Source: Rhizobium sp. BK376
GTDB lineage: Bacteria; Pseudomonadota; Alphaproteobacteria; Rhizobiales; Rhizobiaceae
Assembly: GCF_004341625.1 (NCBI RefSeq)
Contig: NZ_SLZG01000001.1
Coordinates: 124,001-188,000 of the forward strand
Reading direction: 5' to 3'
Length of the DNA stretch: 64,000 bases
In this document: positions 15,751 through 25,108 of the stretch, piece after piece
Numbering within the stretch: position 1 is the first letter of the stretch
Layout of the letters: every line of letters starts with the position of its first letter
Translations under genes and position numbers: made by a program
The notes under the pieces: model-generated
What the model saw: the letters and a program-made list of their open reading frames with translations, nothing else
Told to the model about the DNA's origin: nothing
Databases searched by the model: none

Positions 15751-16725
15751 ATGAGAACAGTCTATATGGAAACAAACAGGCCGCCGCCGCGCATCAGCGG
15801 GGCGATCACGGCGCTCGTCACCCCCTTCGAGAACGGCGCGCTGGATCGCGTCAGTCTGATGGCGCTGGTCGAATGGCAAATCCGAAGCGGCGTCGATGGG
15901 CTGGTTGCTTGCGGCCTGACCGGCGAAGGGCCGGTCCTGACAGAGGCGGAACGCGCCGAGATCATTGGAACCTGCGTTGAAATCGCCGAGGGCAAGGTCC
16001 CTGTAATCGCCGCAACGGGCACGAATGATACCGCGACGACCATCGAGGAGACGCGGCACGCAAAGGCGCTTGGCGCCACGGCTGCCCTAGTCACCCTGCC
16101 CTACTATTCCAAGCCAGGACAGAAGGGTGTCATCCATCATTTCGAAACGCTTTCGGCCGCCGTCGATATCCCGATCATCGTTCACAATCTGCCGTCTCAT
16201 ACGGCGATCGACCTTGCCCCGGCGACCGTTGCCCAGTTGGGCGCGATAACCGGAATTATCGGGATCGCCGATGGGACAGGCAATATCGAAAGAGTCACCG
16301 ATTGGCGACGTCTATTGCCGTCGGGGTCGGCCCTGTTCTCAACACATGACGCGACCTCTTTGGGCTTCACCCTCGCCGGTGGGCAAGGCGTCATATCGTC
16401 AGCCTCCAATGTCGCCCCGCGATTGGTAGCGGCCATGCAGCATGCCGCTGGTGCAGGGAATCTTCCCGCAGCATCGGTCCTGCTGGACCGGCTGCATCCG
16501 CTCTTCCGCGCTCTGAGCCGCGAAAGCGAGCCGGCGACGATCAAACATGCGCTGGCAGTCCTTGAAAAAGCGAAGGCCGAGGTTCGTCTGCCGCTGGTTT
16601 GCGTGGAGAGCGATACGGCGGGCGTCATCAGCGATGCTCTGGAGACGCTCCAGGCAGGCTGCAAGGCTTCCTGTGACCTGAACGCCATGCCCCGGCATGT
16701 TGTCGGACATTACCTATCGCTATGA
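15751..16725 (+). CDS. DapA-family (DHDPS/NAL) protein lacking catalytic lysine
   Basis: This 324-residue TIM-barrel protein aligns over the whole dihydrodipicolinate synthase/N-acetylneuraminate lyase family. However, the Schiff-base lysine of the GIKEASG motif is replaced: here it reads GIADGTGN with Ala173. The partner tyrosine of the YNVPSRTG motif is His145 (VHNLPSHT), and the first threonine of TTGE is Leu56 (GLTGEG). The PYY tyrosines at 118-119 remain. A normal aldolase or lysine-biosynthesis role is therefore unlikely; it may be a binding protein or a changed enzyme. METNRPP at 15766 is an alternative start. It follows the small membrane protein gene closely. Confidence 0.87.
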   Translation: MRTVYMETNRPPPRISGAITALVTPFENGALDRVSLMALVEWQIRSGVDGLVACGLTGEGPVLTEAERAEIIGTCVEIAEGKVPVIAATGTNDTATTIEETRHAKALGATAALVTLPYYSKPGQKGVIHHFETLSAAVDIPIIVHNLPSHTAIDLAPATVAQLGAITGIIGIADGTGNIERVTDWRRLLPSGSALFSTHDATSLGFTLAGGQGVISSASNVAPRLVAAMQHAAGAGNLPAASVLLDRLHPLFRALSRESEPATIKHALAVLEKAKAEVRLPLVCVESDTAGVISDALETLQAGCKASCDLNAMPRHVVGHYLSL

Positions 16726-16851
16726 GATTTTTATATTTTTCGGAATCTCCTCAAATGGAAATCCTATCCCTCCATCAATAGATTCATCAGCGTGGCACCC
16801 ATACCGATCTAATTGGCAGGGTGCCGGCGACATCAAGAAAGGATTTATGTG

Positions 16852-17046
16852 ATGTCACGCTATGCAGATCATGCCGGCCCGGTGGACCCGCTCCAACGCC
16901 GGCGGGCGGTTGCAAAGGCTCACGCCACGCACACCGCTTCTCCTCATTCCTGGCAGTCCGGCATGATTGCCATCGCCCCTCGTCTGGCGCTGGTCTTTCT
17001 CGTCGCAAGCGCCATCCAGATGCTGATGCACTGGTCCGGCCGCTGA
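16852..17046 (+). CDS. Small membrane-anchored hypothetical protein
   Basis: This 64-residue protein has a polar N-terminal half (MSRYADHAGPVDPLQRRRAV) and a C-terminal hydrophobic helix, LALVFLVASAIQMLMHW. AAAGGA lies 8 bases before the ATG. I do not recognise the family. It is followed after 34 bases by another small conserved gene in the same direction, so they may be cotranscribed. Confidence 0.55.
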   Translation: MSRYADHAGPVDPLQRRRAVAKAHATHTASPHSWQSGMIAIAPRLALVFLVASAIQMLMHWSGR

Positions 17047-17080
17047 TCGTACGCAAGGTATAACGAGGACTTTGACGCAA

Positions 17081-17344
17081 ATGGCAAATGCACAATTGAT
17101 GCCCCGCAGCTCGGCAAGCAAGCTCGCTGCCACCCAGCCACGCTTCACGATCGGTCGGGACCGCCGCGGAACCTGGATAGTCCAAGACAGGCAGGGCCTG
17201 GTCGGCGGCCTGTTCGCCAACGAAGCAGCAGCGCTGCATTTCGCAGTCGAGGAAAGCAATTACAATCCGGCCGACATATGCCGCGCACCTGATGGCTCGG
17301 TGCTCGACTTCGGCGGTAATATTACACTCGTCAACCTGCACTGA
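17081..17344 (+). CDS. Conserved small rhizobial protein of unknown function
   Basis: This 87-residue soluble protein has a central block RFTIGRDRRGTWIVQDRQG followed by VGGLFANEAAALHFAVEE and ICRAPDG. I recognise this architecture as a recurrent short hypothetical in Rhizobiaceae; it has no assigned role. The ATG at 17081 was chosen; GAGGA lies about 11 bases upstream, and a TTG at 17072 is too close to that site. A terminator-like hairpin follows the stop. Confidence 0.75.
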   Translation: MANAQLMPRSSASKLAATQPRFTIGRDRRGTWIVQDRQGLVGGLFANEAAALHFAVEESNYNPADICRAPDGSVLDFGGNITLVNLH

Positions 17345-17356
17345 AATGTGACACCG

Positions 17357-17380
17357 GAGCGCCCTTACTGGGCGCTCTTC
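17357..17380 (+). terminator. Probable intrinsic terminator
   Basis: GAGCGCCC and GGGCGCTC form perfect 8-base arms around TTACT and are followed by TTCTC. The T-run is imperfect but the position, 12 bases after a stop codon, fits. Confidence 0.7.
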
Positions 17381-17459
17381 TCGTATATAGCTGAACGCTT
17401 CTTTAACCGGGCAATTGCTAAGCTCCTGATGCCGCGTGACACCAGATTCCGAAAGAGCA

Positions 17460-17792
17460 ATGCCAAATCCAGCCTTCCGCTATACTCACTATGACCTCAA
17501 GGAACAGCGCGCCGGCGTGATGATCGAAATCACGCTATCGGCAGTCGCCAATGTGCGGCTCATGAACGCCCAGAACTTCCAGCGTTTCACAGAAACGCTG
17601 AATCACAAATTCCTTGGCGGCGTTGCCAAGAAATCTCCCATCCGCCTGACGATCCCGGAAGCCGGTCGCTGGCATCTCATCGTCGACATGGAAGGCCACA
17701 ATGGCCTGGCGGAATCCAGCGTGAAGATGATCGACCAGGCATCCGCTCCGCGCATTCAAAGGGCGCCGGAACCAAACACCGCCAGCCAATGA
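17460..17792 (+). CDS. DUF1883 domain protein
   Basis: This 110-residue protein matches the DUF1883 family along its length: FRYTHYDLKEQRAGVMIEI, then VANVRLMNAQNFQRF, GGVAKKSPIRLTIP and WHLIVDMEG. DUF1883 proteins are small beta-rich proteins, sometimes found as the N-terminal part of TIR-domain proteins; here it stands alone. AAAGAG precedes the ATG at 17460; an upstream GTG at 17436 is less likely. It is convergent with rarA. Function unknown. Confidence 0.85.
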   Translation: MPNPAFRYTHYDLKEQRAGVMIEITLSAVANVRLMNAQNFQRFTETLNHKFLGGVAKKSPIRLTIPEAGRWHLIVDMEGHNGLAESSVKMIDQASAPRIQRAPEPNTASQ

Positions 17793-17827
17793 CACCTATT
17801 GCCGGGGACACCTGGCGGGCGGCGGTC

Positions 17828-19144
17828 CTATCGTCCGCCGCGCTCCTTGCGCAGCTTGGCCCACCATTCCAGCCTCTTTCTGATATCGCGTTCGAAGCCG
17901 CGCTCCGGCGGATCGTAGAAGGTCTGGCGGCCCATTTTCTCCGGGAAGTAATCCTGTCCTGAAAATGCATCCGGTTCGTCGTGGTCGTAGCGATACCCAT
18001 CGCCGTAGCCCTCACCCTTCATCAGTTTGGTCGGGGCATTCAGGATATGCTTCGGCGGCAGCAATGAACCATGTTGCTTGGCTGCAGCGGTTGCAGCCTT
18101 GAAGGCAGTATAGACGGCGTTGGATTTCGGCGCGGTCGCGAGATAGACGCAGGCCTGCGCCAGCGCCAATTCACCTTCCGGTGACCCGAGATAATCATAG
18201 GCGTCCTTGGCTGCATTGCAGATCACAAGCGCCTGCGGATCGGCAAGGCCGATATCCTCGACCGCCATCCGCACCAGGCGTCGGCCGAGATAGAGTGGAT
18301 CCTCGCCGGCATCGAACATGCGCGCCAGGTAGTAAAGCGCCGCATCCGGATCCGAGCCGCGGACGGACTTATGCAAGGCCGAAATCAGATTGTAATGGCC
18401 ATCCTGCGCCTTGTCATAGACCGGCGCCCGGCGCTGGACGATGCGGACAAGCGCGTCTGGATCGAAGCTCTCGTCCTTGCGCGCCGCGCGCCAGACTTCC
18501 TCGGCCAGCGTCAGTACGGCGCGGCCATCGCCATCAGCCATGCGGATCAGGCTGGCGCGGGCGTCGGTCGTCAACGGCAGAGGTTTGTGCTCTATGGCTT
18601 CCGCACGGACGAGGAGTTCTTCGAGACTTTCTTCGTCATGCGACCTGAAAGTCAGTACGCGTGCGCGGGACAAAAGAGCGGCGTTGAGCTCGAAGGACGG
18701 GTTCTCCGTCGTAGCGCCGACCAGGATCACCGTACCGTCTTCCATGACCGGTAGGAAACTGTCCTGCTGGGCGCGGTTGAAGCGATGAATCTCGTCGACG
18801 AAAAGCAATGTCTGGCGACCGTCCATGCGGCGCAGGCGGGCCCCTTCGAAGACCTTCTTCAGGTCCGCAACGCCGGAGAAGATCGCCGAGATCTGCTCGA
18901 ATGCCAATCCCGCCTCGCCCGAGAGCAAGCGCGCCACAGTCGTCTTGCCGGTGCCGGGCGGTCCCCAGAAGATCATCGAACCGAGCGAGCCGCTCTCGAT
19001 CATGCGGCGGAGAACACCGTCATCACCGGTCAGATGTGGCTGACCGGTGACATCGCCTAGGGTTTGCGGCCGCAGGCGATCGGCGAGAGGCCGCCTGTTG
19101 GCGACCTCTTCCGGAACCCGCGGTGCAAATAGATCATCGCTCAT
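17828..19144 (-). CDS. rarA: Replication-associated recombination protein A (RarA/MgsA)
   Basis: This 438-residue AAA+ ATPase has Walker A GPPGTGKT at 61-68, Walker B LLFVDEIH at 113-120 and the family C-terminal domain (KSVRGSDPDAALYYLARM, then NAPTKLMKGEGYG). RarA acts with SSB and the clamp loader at stalled replication forks in the cytoplasm. Its ATG overlaps the stop of the upstream Do-type protease gene by 4 bases (ATGA), so the two are translationally coupled. The C-terminal DYFPEKMGRQTFYDPPERG is a normal family ending. Length and motifs indicate an intact gene. Confidence 0.96.
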   Translation of the reverse strand: MSDDLFAPRVPEEVANRRPLADRLRPQTLGDVTGQPHLTGDDGVLRRMIESGSLGSMIFWGPPGTGKTTVARLLSGEAGLAFEQISAIFSGVADLKKVFEGARLRRMDGRQTLLFVDEIHRFNRAQQDSFLPVMEDGTVILVGATTENPSFELNAALLSRARVLTFRSHDEESLEELLVRAEAIEHKPLPLTTDARASLIRMADGDGRAVLTLAEEVWRAARKDESFDPDALVRIVQRRAPVYDKAQDGHYNLISALHKSVRGSDPDAALYYLARMFDAGEDPLYLGRRLVRMAVEDIGLADPQALVICNAAKDAYDYLGSPEGELALAQACVYLATAPKSNAVYTAFKAATAAAKQHGSLLPPKHILNAPTKLMKGEGYGDGYRYDHDEPDAFSGQDYFPEKMGRQTFYDPPERGFERDIRKRLEWWAKLRKERGGR

Positions 19145-20541
19145 CGAAAGAACTGCCTGATCCGCTGGCCATCCCGCTCGATCTCCACACGCCAGATGCC
19201 CGGATCTTCTTTGGCGGCGGCTTCAAGGTTCTGAGTCGAGGTGATCGCCGTGCCATTGACGGAAACGATAATATCCTTTGGCGCGAAGCCCAATCGCTCG
19301 GCTGCAGAATCGCTCTTCAGACTTTCGACAACGACGCCTGTCGTATCGGTCGGAAGGTGCATTTCGTCGGCGACGCGTGGGGAAAGGTTGGCGACCGTCG
19401 CGCCGGCAAAGGGATTATGGCCGTCGATAAGCCGTTCATCCCGCGGCCGCGTCTCCGGCGCACCCGCCAACGTCAGCGAGTCCTGATGCTCTTTGCCGTT
19501 GTCGAGAACGGTCAGGGAGACGCTGGCGCCAAGCCCTGCGGTGGTCAGGCGGTAGCCGAGCGCATCGGGATGCTCAACCGGGATGCCGTTCAATGCCGTG
19601 ACCACCTCGCCGGGCTTCAGGCCGGCCTTGGCGGCAGGTCCACCCTCAACGACCTTCGTGACCAGGGCGCCACGCACCTTGTCAAGCCCCAGGGCTTCGG
19701 CGACCTCTGACGTGACAGGTTCGAAGGAGGCGCCGATATAGGGGCGCTCGAATGTCTTGTCGCCGCGATCAGCCGCGGCCAGGAAGACTTTCACGAGATT
19801 GGCCGGCGTGGCAAAGCCAATGCCGTTGGAGCCGCCGCTCTGGGAGAAGATCGCAGTGTTCAGGCCGACAAGCTCACCCTTCATGTCGATCAGCGCGCCA
19901 CCGGAATTGCCGGGATTGATTGCTGCATCGGTCTGGATGAAGAAGCCGACCGAATTCTTCACCTGATTGCGGGCGAGCGCCGAGACGATACCGCTCGTCA
20001 CGGTCTGGCCGACGCCAAAGGGATTGCCGATGGCAAGCACGAGATCGCCGACTTCGAGCGCATCCGAATTGCCGATCGGCAGGGTCGGAAAGGTTTCTTT
20101 CGTCTGCAGCTTCAGAACGGCAAGATCGACATTCTCGTCACGCAACACGACCTTGCAGGGGAATTCACGGCCGTCCGAAAGCGCAATCTTGATGTCGTCT
20201 GCGCCATCGACGACGTGGTTGTTGGTAATGACGGTGCCGTTGGCCTCGACGATAACGCCTGATCCGAGCGAGGATTGCTTTTCGGTGCGGTTCGGCATCT
20301 GCTGGCCGAAGAACTGCTGGAAGAAGGGATCGCCGGCAAAGGGCGACTGGCTGCGTACGGTTTTCTCGGCATAGACGTTCACGACGGCGGCCGCCGTCTG
20401 CTTCACCAGCGGCGCAAAGGAAAGCTGCATTTCCATCTGGCTCTGCGGCACTGCCTTTGCCGTCTGCGCCTCGGCAACGACGGGAAAAGCGGCAATGAGA
20501 GCGATCATCGGAACGGCGGCATGTTTCAGCAAACGCTGCAT
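19141..20541 (-). CDS. Periplasmic Do/DegQ-type serine endoprotease
   Basis: This 466-residue protein has an N-terminal signal peptide (MQRLLKHAAVPMIALIAAFP, then VVAEAQT), a trypsin-like domain with His109, Asp139 and Ser213 (GNSGGA), and two PDZ domains at about 260-360 and 370-466. It matches the DegP/DegQ family, which degrades and chaperones misfolded periplasmic proteins. Unlike the protease at the left end of the window it is clearly exported. AAAAGGG lies before the ATG. It is the first gene of a two-gene operon with rarA, an arrangement I recall from other Rhizobiales. Confidence 0.94.
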   Translation of the reverse strand: MQRLLKHAAVPMIALIAAFPVVAEAQTAKAVPQSQMEMQLSFAPLVKQTAAAVVNVYAEKTVRSQSPFAGDPFFQQFFGQQMPNRTEKQSSLGSGVIVEANGTVITNNHVVDGADDIKIALSDGREFPCKVVLRDENVDLAVLKLQTKETFPTLPIGNSDALEVGDLVLAIGNPFGVGQTVTSGIVSALARNQVKNSVGFFIQTDAAINPGNSGGALIDMKGELVGLNTAIFSQSGGSNGIGFATPANLVKVFLAAADRGDKTFERPYIGASFEPVTSEVAEALGLDKVRGALVTKVVEGGPAAKAGLKPGEVVTALNGIPVEHPDALGYRLTTAGLGASVSLTVLDNGKEHQDSLTLAGAPETRPRDERLIDGHNPFAGATVANLSPRVADEMHLPTDTTGVVVESLKSDSAAERLGFAPKDIIVSVNGTAITSTQNLEAAAKEDPGIWRVEIERDGQRIRQFFR

Positions 20542-20809
20542 AGAGAAACCCTTTTAAAATGCTCTTGAAACCAAGGTTGTAGCGCTAGACGCTAGAAAGA
20601 AAAGGGGGCGGAACCAAGGAAGATCAAGAGGCCGTTACTCCGCTGCCTTACCCTTTAAATGAACAAAACTGCGTGATCGTACATTTAGGTTCACGGGGCT
20701 TTTCCAGGAAGGCTTCGGAAGGATTTGAGCGCCGGCAAACCGGGACTTCACCACTCGGTGATATAGTCCTTGCCGGCAGAATTGCGTTGAAGATGAGGGG
20801 AATGAACGC

Positions 20810-21202
20810 ATGACTTTATTCAATAGACGCATCGGTTTTACCCATGGTGGTTTCCTGACCATGGTGGCGGTCTCTGTCATGGCAGGGAGTTCACTGCTAT
20901 CCCTTCCCCATCAGGCTCATGCAGCCAGTTTCGACTGCGACGCAAAGGTGCTTCAACCAGACGAAAAAGTGATCTGCGACAACAGGGCGCTGAACGATGC
21001 CGATGTGAAAATGGCCACGACCTTCGACCTGCTCTCCGGCCTGCTGGCGATGGGCTCGCGTGGGACGCTGCAGGATGAGCAGACAGCCTGGCTGAAGAAA
21101 CGGCAGGCTTGTGCTGCGGATGCGGCTTGCATCAAGACGGCCTATGAAGAGCGGCTGAAGCAGTTCGACGAGACGTATAAGAAGATCAACCGGCAGCTGT
21201 AA
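20810..21202 (+). CDS. LprI-like (DUF1311) exported protein
   Basis: This 130-residue protein has a signal segment (FLTMVAVSVMAGSSLLSL) with likely cleavage after AHA, then a Cys-paired helical domain. Conserved positions fit the LprI/DUF1311 pattern: FDCDAK, ICDNRALNDAD, QTAWLKKRQACAADAACIK and Y-x2-R-L. LprI of Mycobacterium inhibits lysozyme; most bacterial members are untested. The ATG at 20810 has GAGGGGA 8 bases upstream. It is divergent from the protease gene. A periplasmic location is predicted. Confidence 0.82.
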   Translation: MTLFNRRIGFTHGGFLTMVAVSVMAGSSLLSLPHQAHAASFDCDAKVLQPDEKVICDNRALNDADVKMATTFDLLSGLLAMGSRGTLQDEQTAWLKKRQACAADAACIKTAYEERLKQFDETYKKINRQL

Positions 21203-21286
21203 GGTGGCTTTCTGCAATCTGGATGTTAAGTTGCAATTGAGTAATGCGTTGATCGATACCCAAGCACTTTTCATCGAGATTTTCCA

Positions 21287-21835
21287 ATGAGCGAACCCTA
21301 TCGCCTCCCTGACGAATTTGAGACGAAACGCTATCTCGTCCGGCGTATTCGCCCTTCCGACGCCGATGCAATCTTTGCCGGTTGGTCTTCCGATCCGGAG
21401 GTCACGAAATATCTGATCTGGCCTCCGCATACGGACATCTCCCAGACACGCGACTTTGCCGAACGAGGTGATCGCGATTGGCGGGACGGCGTCAGCTTTC
21501 CGGCGGTCATCAGCCCTCTCGACGCCCCACAGATGCTGATCGGCATGGTGCATCCCCGCCCGCTTGCAAGGAGAGTTTCGTATGGTTGGCTCATTCGAAG
21601 GGACCATTGGGGACAAGGTGTCGCCAGTGAGGTCGTCGCCTACACGGTAGATCATGCGCTGTCGCATCCCGCGATCTTTCGCGCCGAGGCAACATGCGAT
21701 GTCGACAATATAGCCTCTGCACGAGTCATGGAAAAAGCAGGCATGGTGCGGGAGGGATTGCTGCGGCGCCACGGCCTGCATCCCAATGTTTCAGACGAGC
21801 CTCGGGACAGCTTTCTCTATGCCAAAGTGCGTTGA
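21287..21835 (+). CDS. GNAT-family N-acetyltransferase (RimJ/RimL-like)
   Basis: This 182-residue protein has the RimJ/RimL-type acetyltransferase fold. It starts TKRYLVRRIRPSDADAIF, has the acetyl-CoA loop RRDHWGQGVASEVV at about 104-117, and ends with NIASARVMEKAGMVREG. The family acetylates N-terminal amines of ribosomal proteins, small molecules or antibiotics; this substrate is unknown. It is cytoplasmic and appears monocistronic, converging with ilvD. Confidence 0.9.
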   Translation: MSEPYRLPDEFETKRYLVRRIRPSDADAIFAGWSSDPEVTKYLIWPPHTDISQTRDFAERGDRDWRDGVSFPAVISPLDAPQMLIGMVHPRPLARRVSYGWLIRRDHWGQGVASEVVAYTVDHALSHPAIFRAEATCDVDNIASARVMEKAGMVREGLLRRHGLHPNVSDEPRDSFLYAKVR

Positions 21836-21908
21836 AGGCGCTGCAAGATCCTGCAACTGAGGTTTCCCACAGGAGATCAGGCGGGACACCCCTCCATCAT
21901 CATCCGTT

Positions 21909-21943
21909 AAAAAGAAATGGCGCCCAACTAGATCGGACGCCAT
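21909..21943 (-). terminator. Terminator of ilvD
   Basis: On the minus strand ATGGCGTCC and GGGCGCCAT pair (one G-U) around a 9-base loop and are followed by TTTCTTTTT. It lies 35 bases past the ilvD stop. Confidence 0.8.
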
Positions 21944-21977
21944 CTCAAAACCTCAAGCCGTTTGAAGCGCTTTCCGC

Positions 21978-23813
21978 TTATTCGGGCAGGATACGCACCG
22001 CGCCGCGGTCGGCGCTCGTTGCGAAGGCCGCGTAGGCCTTCAGTGCCGTCGTCACGTTGCGCTTGCGCTTCTCGGCCGGCTGCCAGCCCTTGCCGTCCTG
22101 CTCGGCGCGGCGCGCTGCCAACTCTGCATCGCTGACGCGCAGGCTGATCGTGCGGTTCGGGATGTCGATGTCGATCATGTCGCCTTCGCGCACGAGGCCG
22201 ATCGTGCCGCCGTTAGCCGCTTCCGGCGAGACGTGGCCGATGGAAAGGCCGGAAGTGCCGCCGGAGAAGCGGCCGTCGGTGACCAGCGCGCAGGCCTTGC
22301 CGAGACCCTTCGACTTCAGATAGCTCGTCGGATAGAGCATTTCCTGCATGCCGGGGCCGCCCTTCGGGCCTTCATAGCGGATGACGACGACATCGCCGGC
22401 CTTGATCTCGTTCGCAAGGATCGCCTTCACAGACGCATCCTGGCTTTCGAAGACGCGGGCCGGGCCTGAGAACTTCAGGATCGATTCATCGACGCCTGCT
22501 GTCTTCACGATGCAGCCGTCGAGCGCCAGATTGCCCTTGAGGACAGCAAGACCGCCATCCTTGGAGAATGGGTGCTCGACGGAGCGAATGACGCCGTGTT
22601 CGCGGTCCATGTCCAGCTCGTCCCAGCGCGCTTCCTGGCTGAAGGCGACCTGGGTCGGGACGCCGCCAGGTGCTGCGCGGAAGAAATTGCGGACGGTGTC
22701 GCTGTTGGTGCGGGTGATATCCCAGCGGTCGATGGCATCGCCCAGCGTTTCGGCGTGAACGGTCGGGCAATCGCGATTGATCAGGCCACCCTTTTCCAGC
22801 TCGCCGAGGATCGACATGATACCGCCGGCGCGGTGGACGTCTTCCATGTGAACATCGCTCTTGGCGGGCGCCACCTTCGACAAGCAGGGAACGCGACGCG
22901 ACAGAGCGTCGATGTCAGCCATGGTGAAATCGATCTCGCCTTCGTGTGCTGCTGCCAGAATATGCAGCACCGTATTCGTCGATCCGCCCATGGCGATATC
23001 GAGCGACATGGCATTCTCGAAGGCCTTCTTGGATGCGACCTTGCGCGGCAGAACCGTTTCGTCTTCCTGCTCGTAGTAACGGCGAGCAATATCGACGATC
23101 AGATGGCCGGCCTCGACGAAGAGGCGCTTGCGGTCGGCATGCGTCGCCAGCGTCGAGCCGTTGCCGGGCAGCGACAGGCCGAGCGCTTCCGTCAGGCAGT
23201 TCATCGAATTGGCCGTGAACATGCCAGAGCAAGAACCGCAGGTCGGACAGGCCGAGCGTTCGATGACCTTGACGTCCTCATCGCTGATCTTGTCGTCGGC
23301 CGCGGCGACCATCGCGTCGACCAGATCGAGCGCGTGCGTCTTGCCATGCAGGACGACCTTGCCGGCTTCCATCGGGCCGCCGGAAACGAAGACCGTCGGA
23401 ATATTGAGGCGCAGGGACGCCATCAGCATGCCGGGCGTAATCTTGTCGCAATTCGAGATGCAGACCATGGCGTCGGCGCAATGCGCGTTGACCATGTATT
23501 CGACGCTGTCGGCGATCAGTTCGCGCGAGGGCAGCGAATAGAGCATGCCGTCATGGCCCATCGCGATGCCGTCGTCGACAGCGATCGTGTTGAACTCCTT
23601 GGCAACACCGCCGGCGGCCTCGATCTCGCGGGCAACGAGCTGGCCAAGATCCTTGAGGTGGACGTGACCGGGCACGAACTGGGTGAACGAGTTCACCACG
23701 GCAATGATCGGCTTGCCGAAATCGCTGTCCTTCATGCCCGTCGCGCGCCAAAGTCCGCGCGCGCCTGCCATATTACGGCCGTGGGTCGTTGTTCTTGAAC
23801 GATAAGCTGGCAT
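21978..23813 (-). CDS. ilvD: Dihydroxy-acid dehydratase
   Basis: This 611-residue enzyme matches IlvD from its usual start [12 protein letters not shown]. It converts 2,3-dihydroxy-3-methylvalerate and 2,3-dihydroxyisovalerate to the 2-oxo acids in isoleucine and valine synthesis. Iron-sulfur ligands are visible as Cys122 (SNCDK) and Cys189, Cys192 and Cys195 in the block [12 protein letters not shown]. The start at 23813 has GAGGAAG upstream; a longer in-frame extension is rejected. It is transcribed alone, with a terminator after it. I see no leader peptide or T-box-like structure upstream. Confidence 0.97.
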   Translation of the reverse strand: MPAYRSRTTTHGRNMAGARGLWRATGMKDSDFGKPIIAVVNSFTQFVPGHVHLKDLGQLVAREIEAAGGVAKEFNTIAVDDGIAMGHDGMLYSLPSRELIADSVEYMVNAHCADAMVCISNCDKITPGMLMASLRLNIPTVFVSGGPMEAGKVVLHGKTHALDLVDAMVAAADDKISDEDVKVIERSACPTCGSCSGMFTANSMNCLTEALGLSLPGNGSTLATHADRKRLFVEAGHLIVDIARRYYEQEDETVLPRKVASKKAFENAMSLDIAMGGSTNTVLHILAAAHEGEIDFTMADIDALSRRVPCLSKVAPAKSDVHMEDVHRAGGIMSILGELEKGGLINRDCPTVHAETLGDAIDRWDITRTNSDTVRNFFRAAPGGVPTQVAFSQEARWDELDMDREHGVIRSVEHPFSKDGGLAVLKGNLALDGCIVKTAGVDESILKFSGPARVFESQDASVKAILANEIKAGDVVVIRYEGPKGGPGMQEMLYPTSYLKSKGLGKACALVTDGRFSGGTSGLSIGHVSPEAANGGTIGLVREGDMIDIDIPNRTISLRVSDAELAARRAEQDGKGWQPAEKRKRNVTTALKAYAAFATSADRGAVRILPE

Positions 23814-24004
23814 GGTGTCTTCCTCGACGTCGCAAATTATCGGGCTAGGCCTGCGGCGAAACAACTTCGCCATTCCAACGGGCAAACCCCTGCTTTTTGG
23901 AATTGTCCTAAATCAATCGTACCGGACTGTCACTATCAGGTAGGCTGAATCTGGTACGGTGCAAGCGGCTGCGACTATAACACCGATTGGCACCCTTCAA
24001 GAAG

Positions 24005-24427
24005 CTAGTGAGATGCAGGAACCGAGGCATTCCTGTCCCTGGTGCCAAAAATCATGTCGAGCGCGAACGCGGTGGCAATGCCGACGATATAGGCCGCGAT
24101 ATTCCATAACGAGAATATTCGCCCCAAGAGCAGGGCGCCGGTTAGCGTCAGCCGGAATTCATCCAGCCAAGGGGTATGGAAGAGTCGGAGAAACTCCACG
24201 CCGACTGCCACGACAATTGCAACAGCCGCGATATGAACAGGCCGTCGGTCAGAGAACACCAGAGCTAGCAGCACATAGACCATCGCCGCCCACAGCGCAG
24301 ATCCACCGTATTTCACCACCACGAACGGCAGGTGCAAGGAATAGCCAAAGATTCTAAGCGAAAGGCCGCAGGCGATCACTGCGACGAGGGCAAGGCCGAG
24401 TGCCATAGGCCTCTTCATGTGTCGCAT
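24005..24427 (-). CDS. DUF2809 family integral membrane protein
   Basis: This 140-residue protein has four to five hydrophobic helices: ALGLALVAVIACGLSLRIFG, YGGSALWAAMVYVLLAL, AAVAIVVAVGVEFL and ALLLGRIFSLWNIAAYIVG. The polar motif VKYGGSALWA and the closing TPWLDEFRLT fit DUF2809, a family of unknown function. The start at 24427 is decided by a strong GGAGGGAGGGGAG just upstream; longer in-frame starts lack a binding site. It follows the rplQ terminator, so it needs its own promoter. Confidence 0.85.
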   Translation of the reverse strand: MRHMKRPMALGLALVAVIACGLSLRIFGYSLHLPFVVVKYGGSALWAAMVYVLLALVFSDRRPVHIAAVAIVVAVGVEFLRLFHTPWLDEFRLTLTGALLLGRIFSLWNIAAYIVGIATAFALDMIFGTRDRNASVPASH

Positions 24428-24508
24428 TTCGCTCCCCTCCCTCCTCATCCGATTGGCATCGTGACATCGACGCGACATCGCTATTCGATAACGTCCAACC
24501 GGCATAGC

Positions 24509-24537
24509 AAAAAGGCCGGACGATCGCTCGTCCGGCC
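24509..24537 (-). terminator. Terminator at the end of the S10-spc-alpha cluster
   Basis: GGCCGGACGA and TCGTCCGGCC form perfect 10-base arms around a 4-base loop, with five T residues after them on the minus strand. Four T residues also follow on the plus strand, so it could act in both directions. It lies 28 bases past the rplQ stop. Confidence 0.93.
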
Positions 24538-24564
24538 TTTTCAATAATTTCGCTTCAGCGCTGA

Positions 24565-24987
24565 TTAAGCTGCTGCGGCTTCTTCTTCAGCAGCAACGCG
24601 AGCCTTGTCGGCTGCGCCCTTGGCGTCGGTGTCGCGGTCAACGAATTCGACGACGGCGAGAGCGGCGTTGTCGCCCTGGCGGAAGCCGGCCTTCATGATG
24701 CGCAGGTAGCCGCCGTTGCGGGTGGCGTAGCGGGTAGCGATCGCGTCGAACAGCTTGGTGACGACAGCAACGTCACGGATCTGCGAGATCGCCTGACGGC
24801 GAGCGTGCAGGTCGCCGCGCTTGCCGAGCGTTACCAACTTCTCGACGATCGGACGGATTTCCTTTGCCTTCGGCAGGGTCGTCACGATCTGCTCATGCGT
24901 GATGAGCGAAGCCGCCATGTTGGCGAACATCGCCTTGCGGTGGCTTGCAGTTCTATTCAGCTTGCGGCCGGCTTTACCGTGGCGCAT
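24565..24987 (-). CDS. rplQ: 50S ribosomal protein L17
   Basis: This 140-residue protein starts [20 protein letters not shown], the L17 signature, and ends in an Ala/Glu-rich tail ([15 protein letters not shown]) typical of alphaproteobacteria. L17 binds several 23S rRNA domains near the exit tunnel. AAAGGAGAA precedes the ATG. It is the last gene of the alpha operon, 121 bases after rpoA. The gap carries a hairpin (AAAGGCAG/CTGCCTTT, 25076-25100) whose T-run faces the plus strand, so it is only a weak stop for this operon. Confidence 0.98.
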   Translation of the reverse strand: MRHGKAGRKLNRTASHRKAMFANMAASLITHEQIVTTLPKAKEIRPIVEKLVTLGKRGDLHARRQAISQIRDVAVVTKLFDAIATRYATRNGGYLRIMKAGFRQGDNAALAVVEFVDRDTDAKGAADKARVAAEEEAAAA

Positions 24988-25108
24988 GGCTATTCTCCTT
25001 TAATGCAGTGCCCCTGATCTACCGGGCCTGCCGTTTCCTGGCACATGCAGGCGACTTGCCTGCTGTTTGACTGGGAAAGGCAGCCGAAGAGCCTGCCTTT
25101 TTTGTTTG

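Noticed and set aside
22572..23798. 408-codon plus-strand frame opposite ilvD
   Set aside because: Shadow of ilvD; composition reflects the complement of conserved codons.
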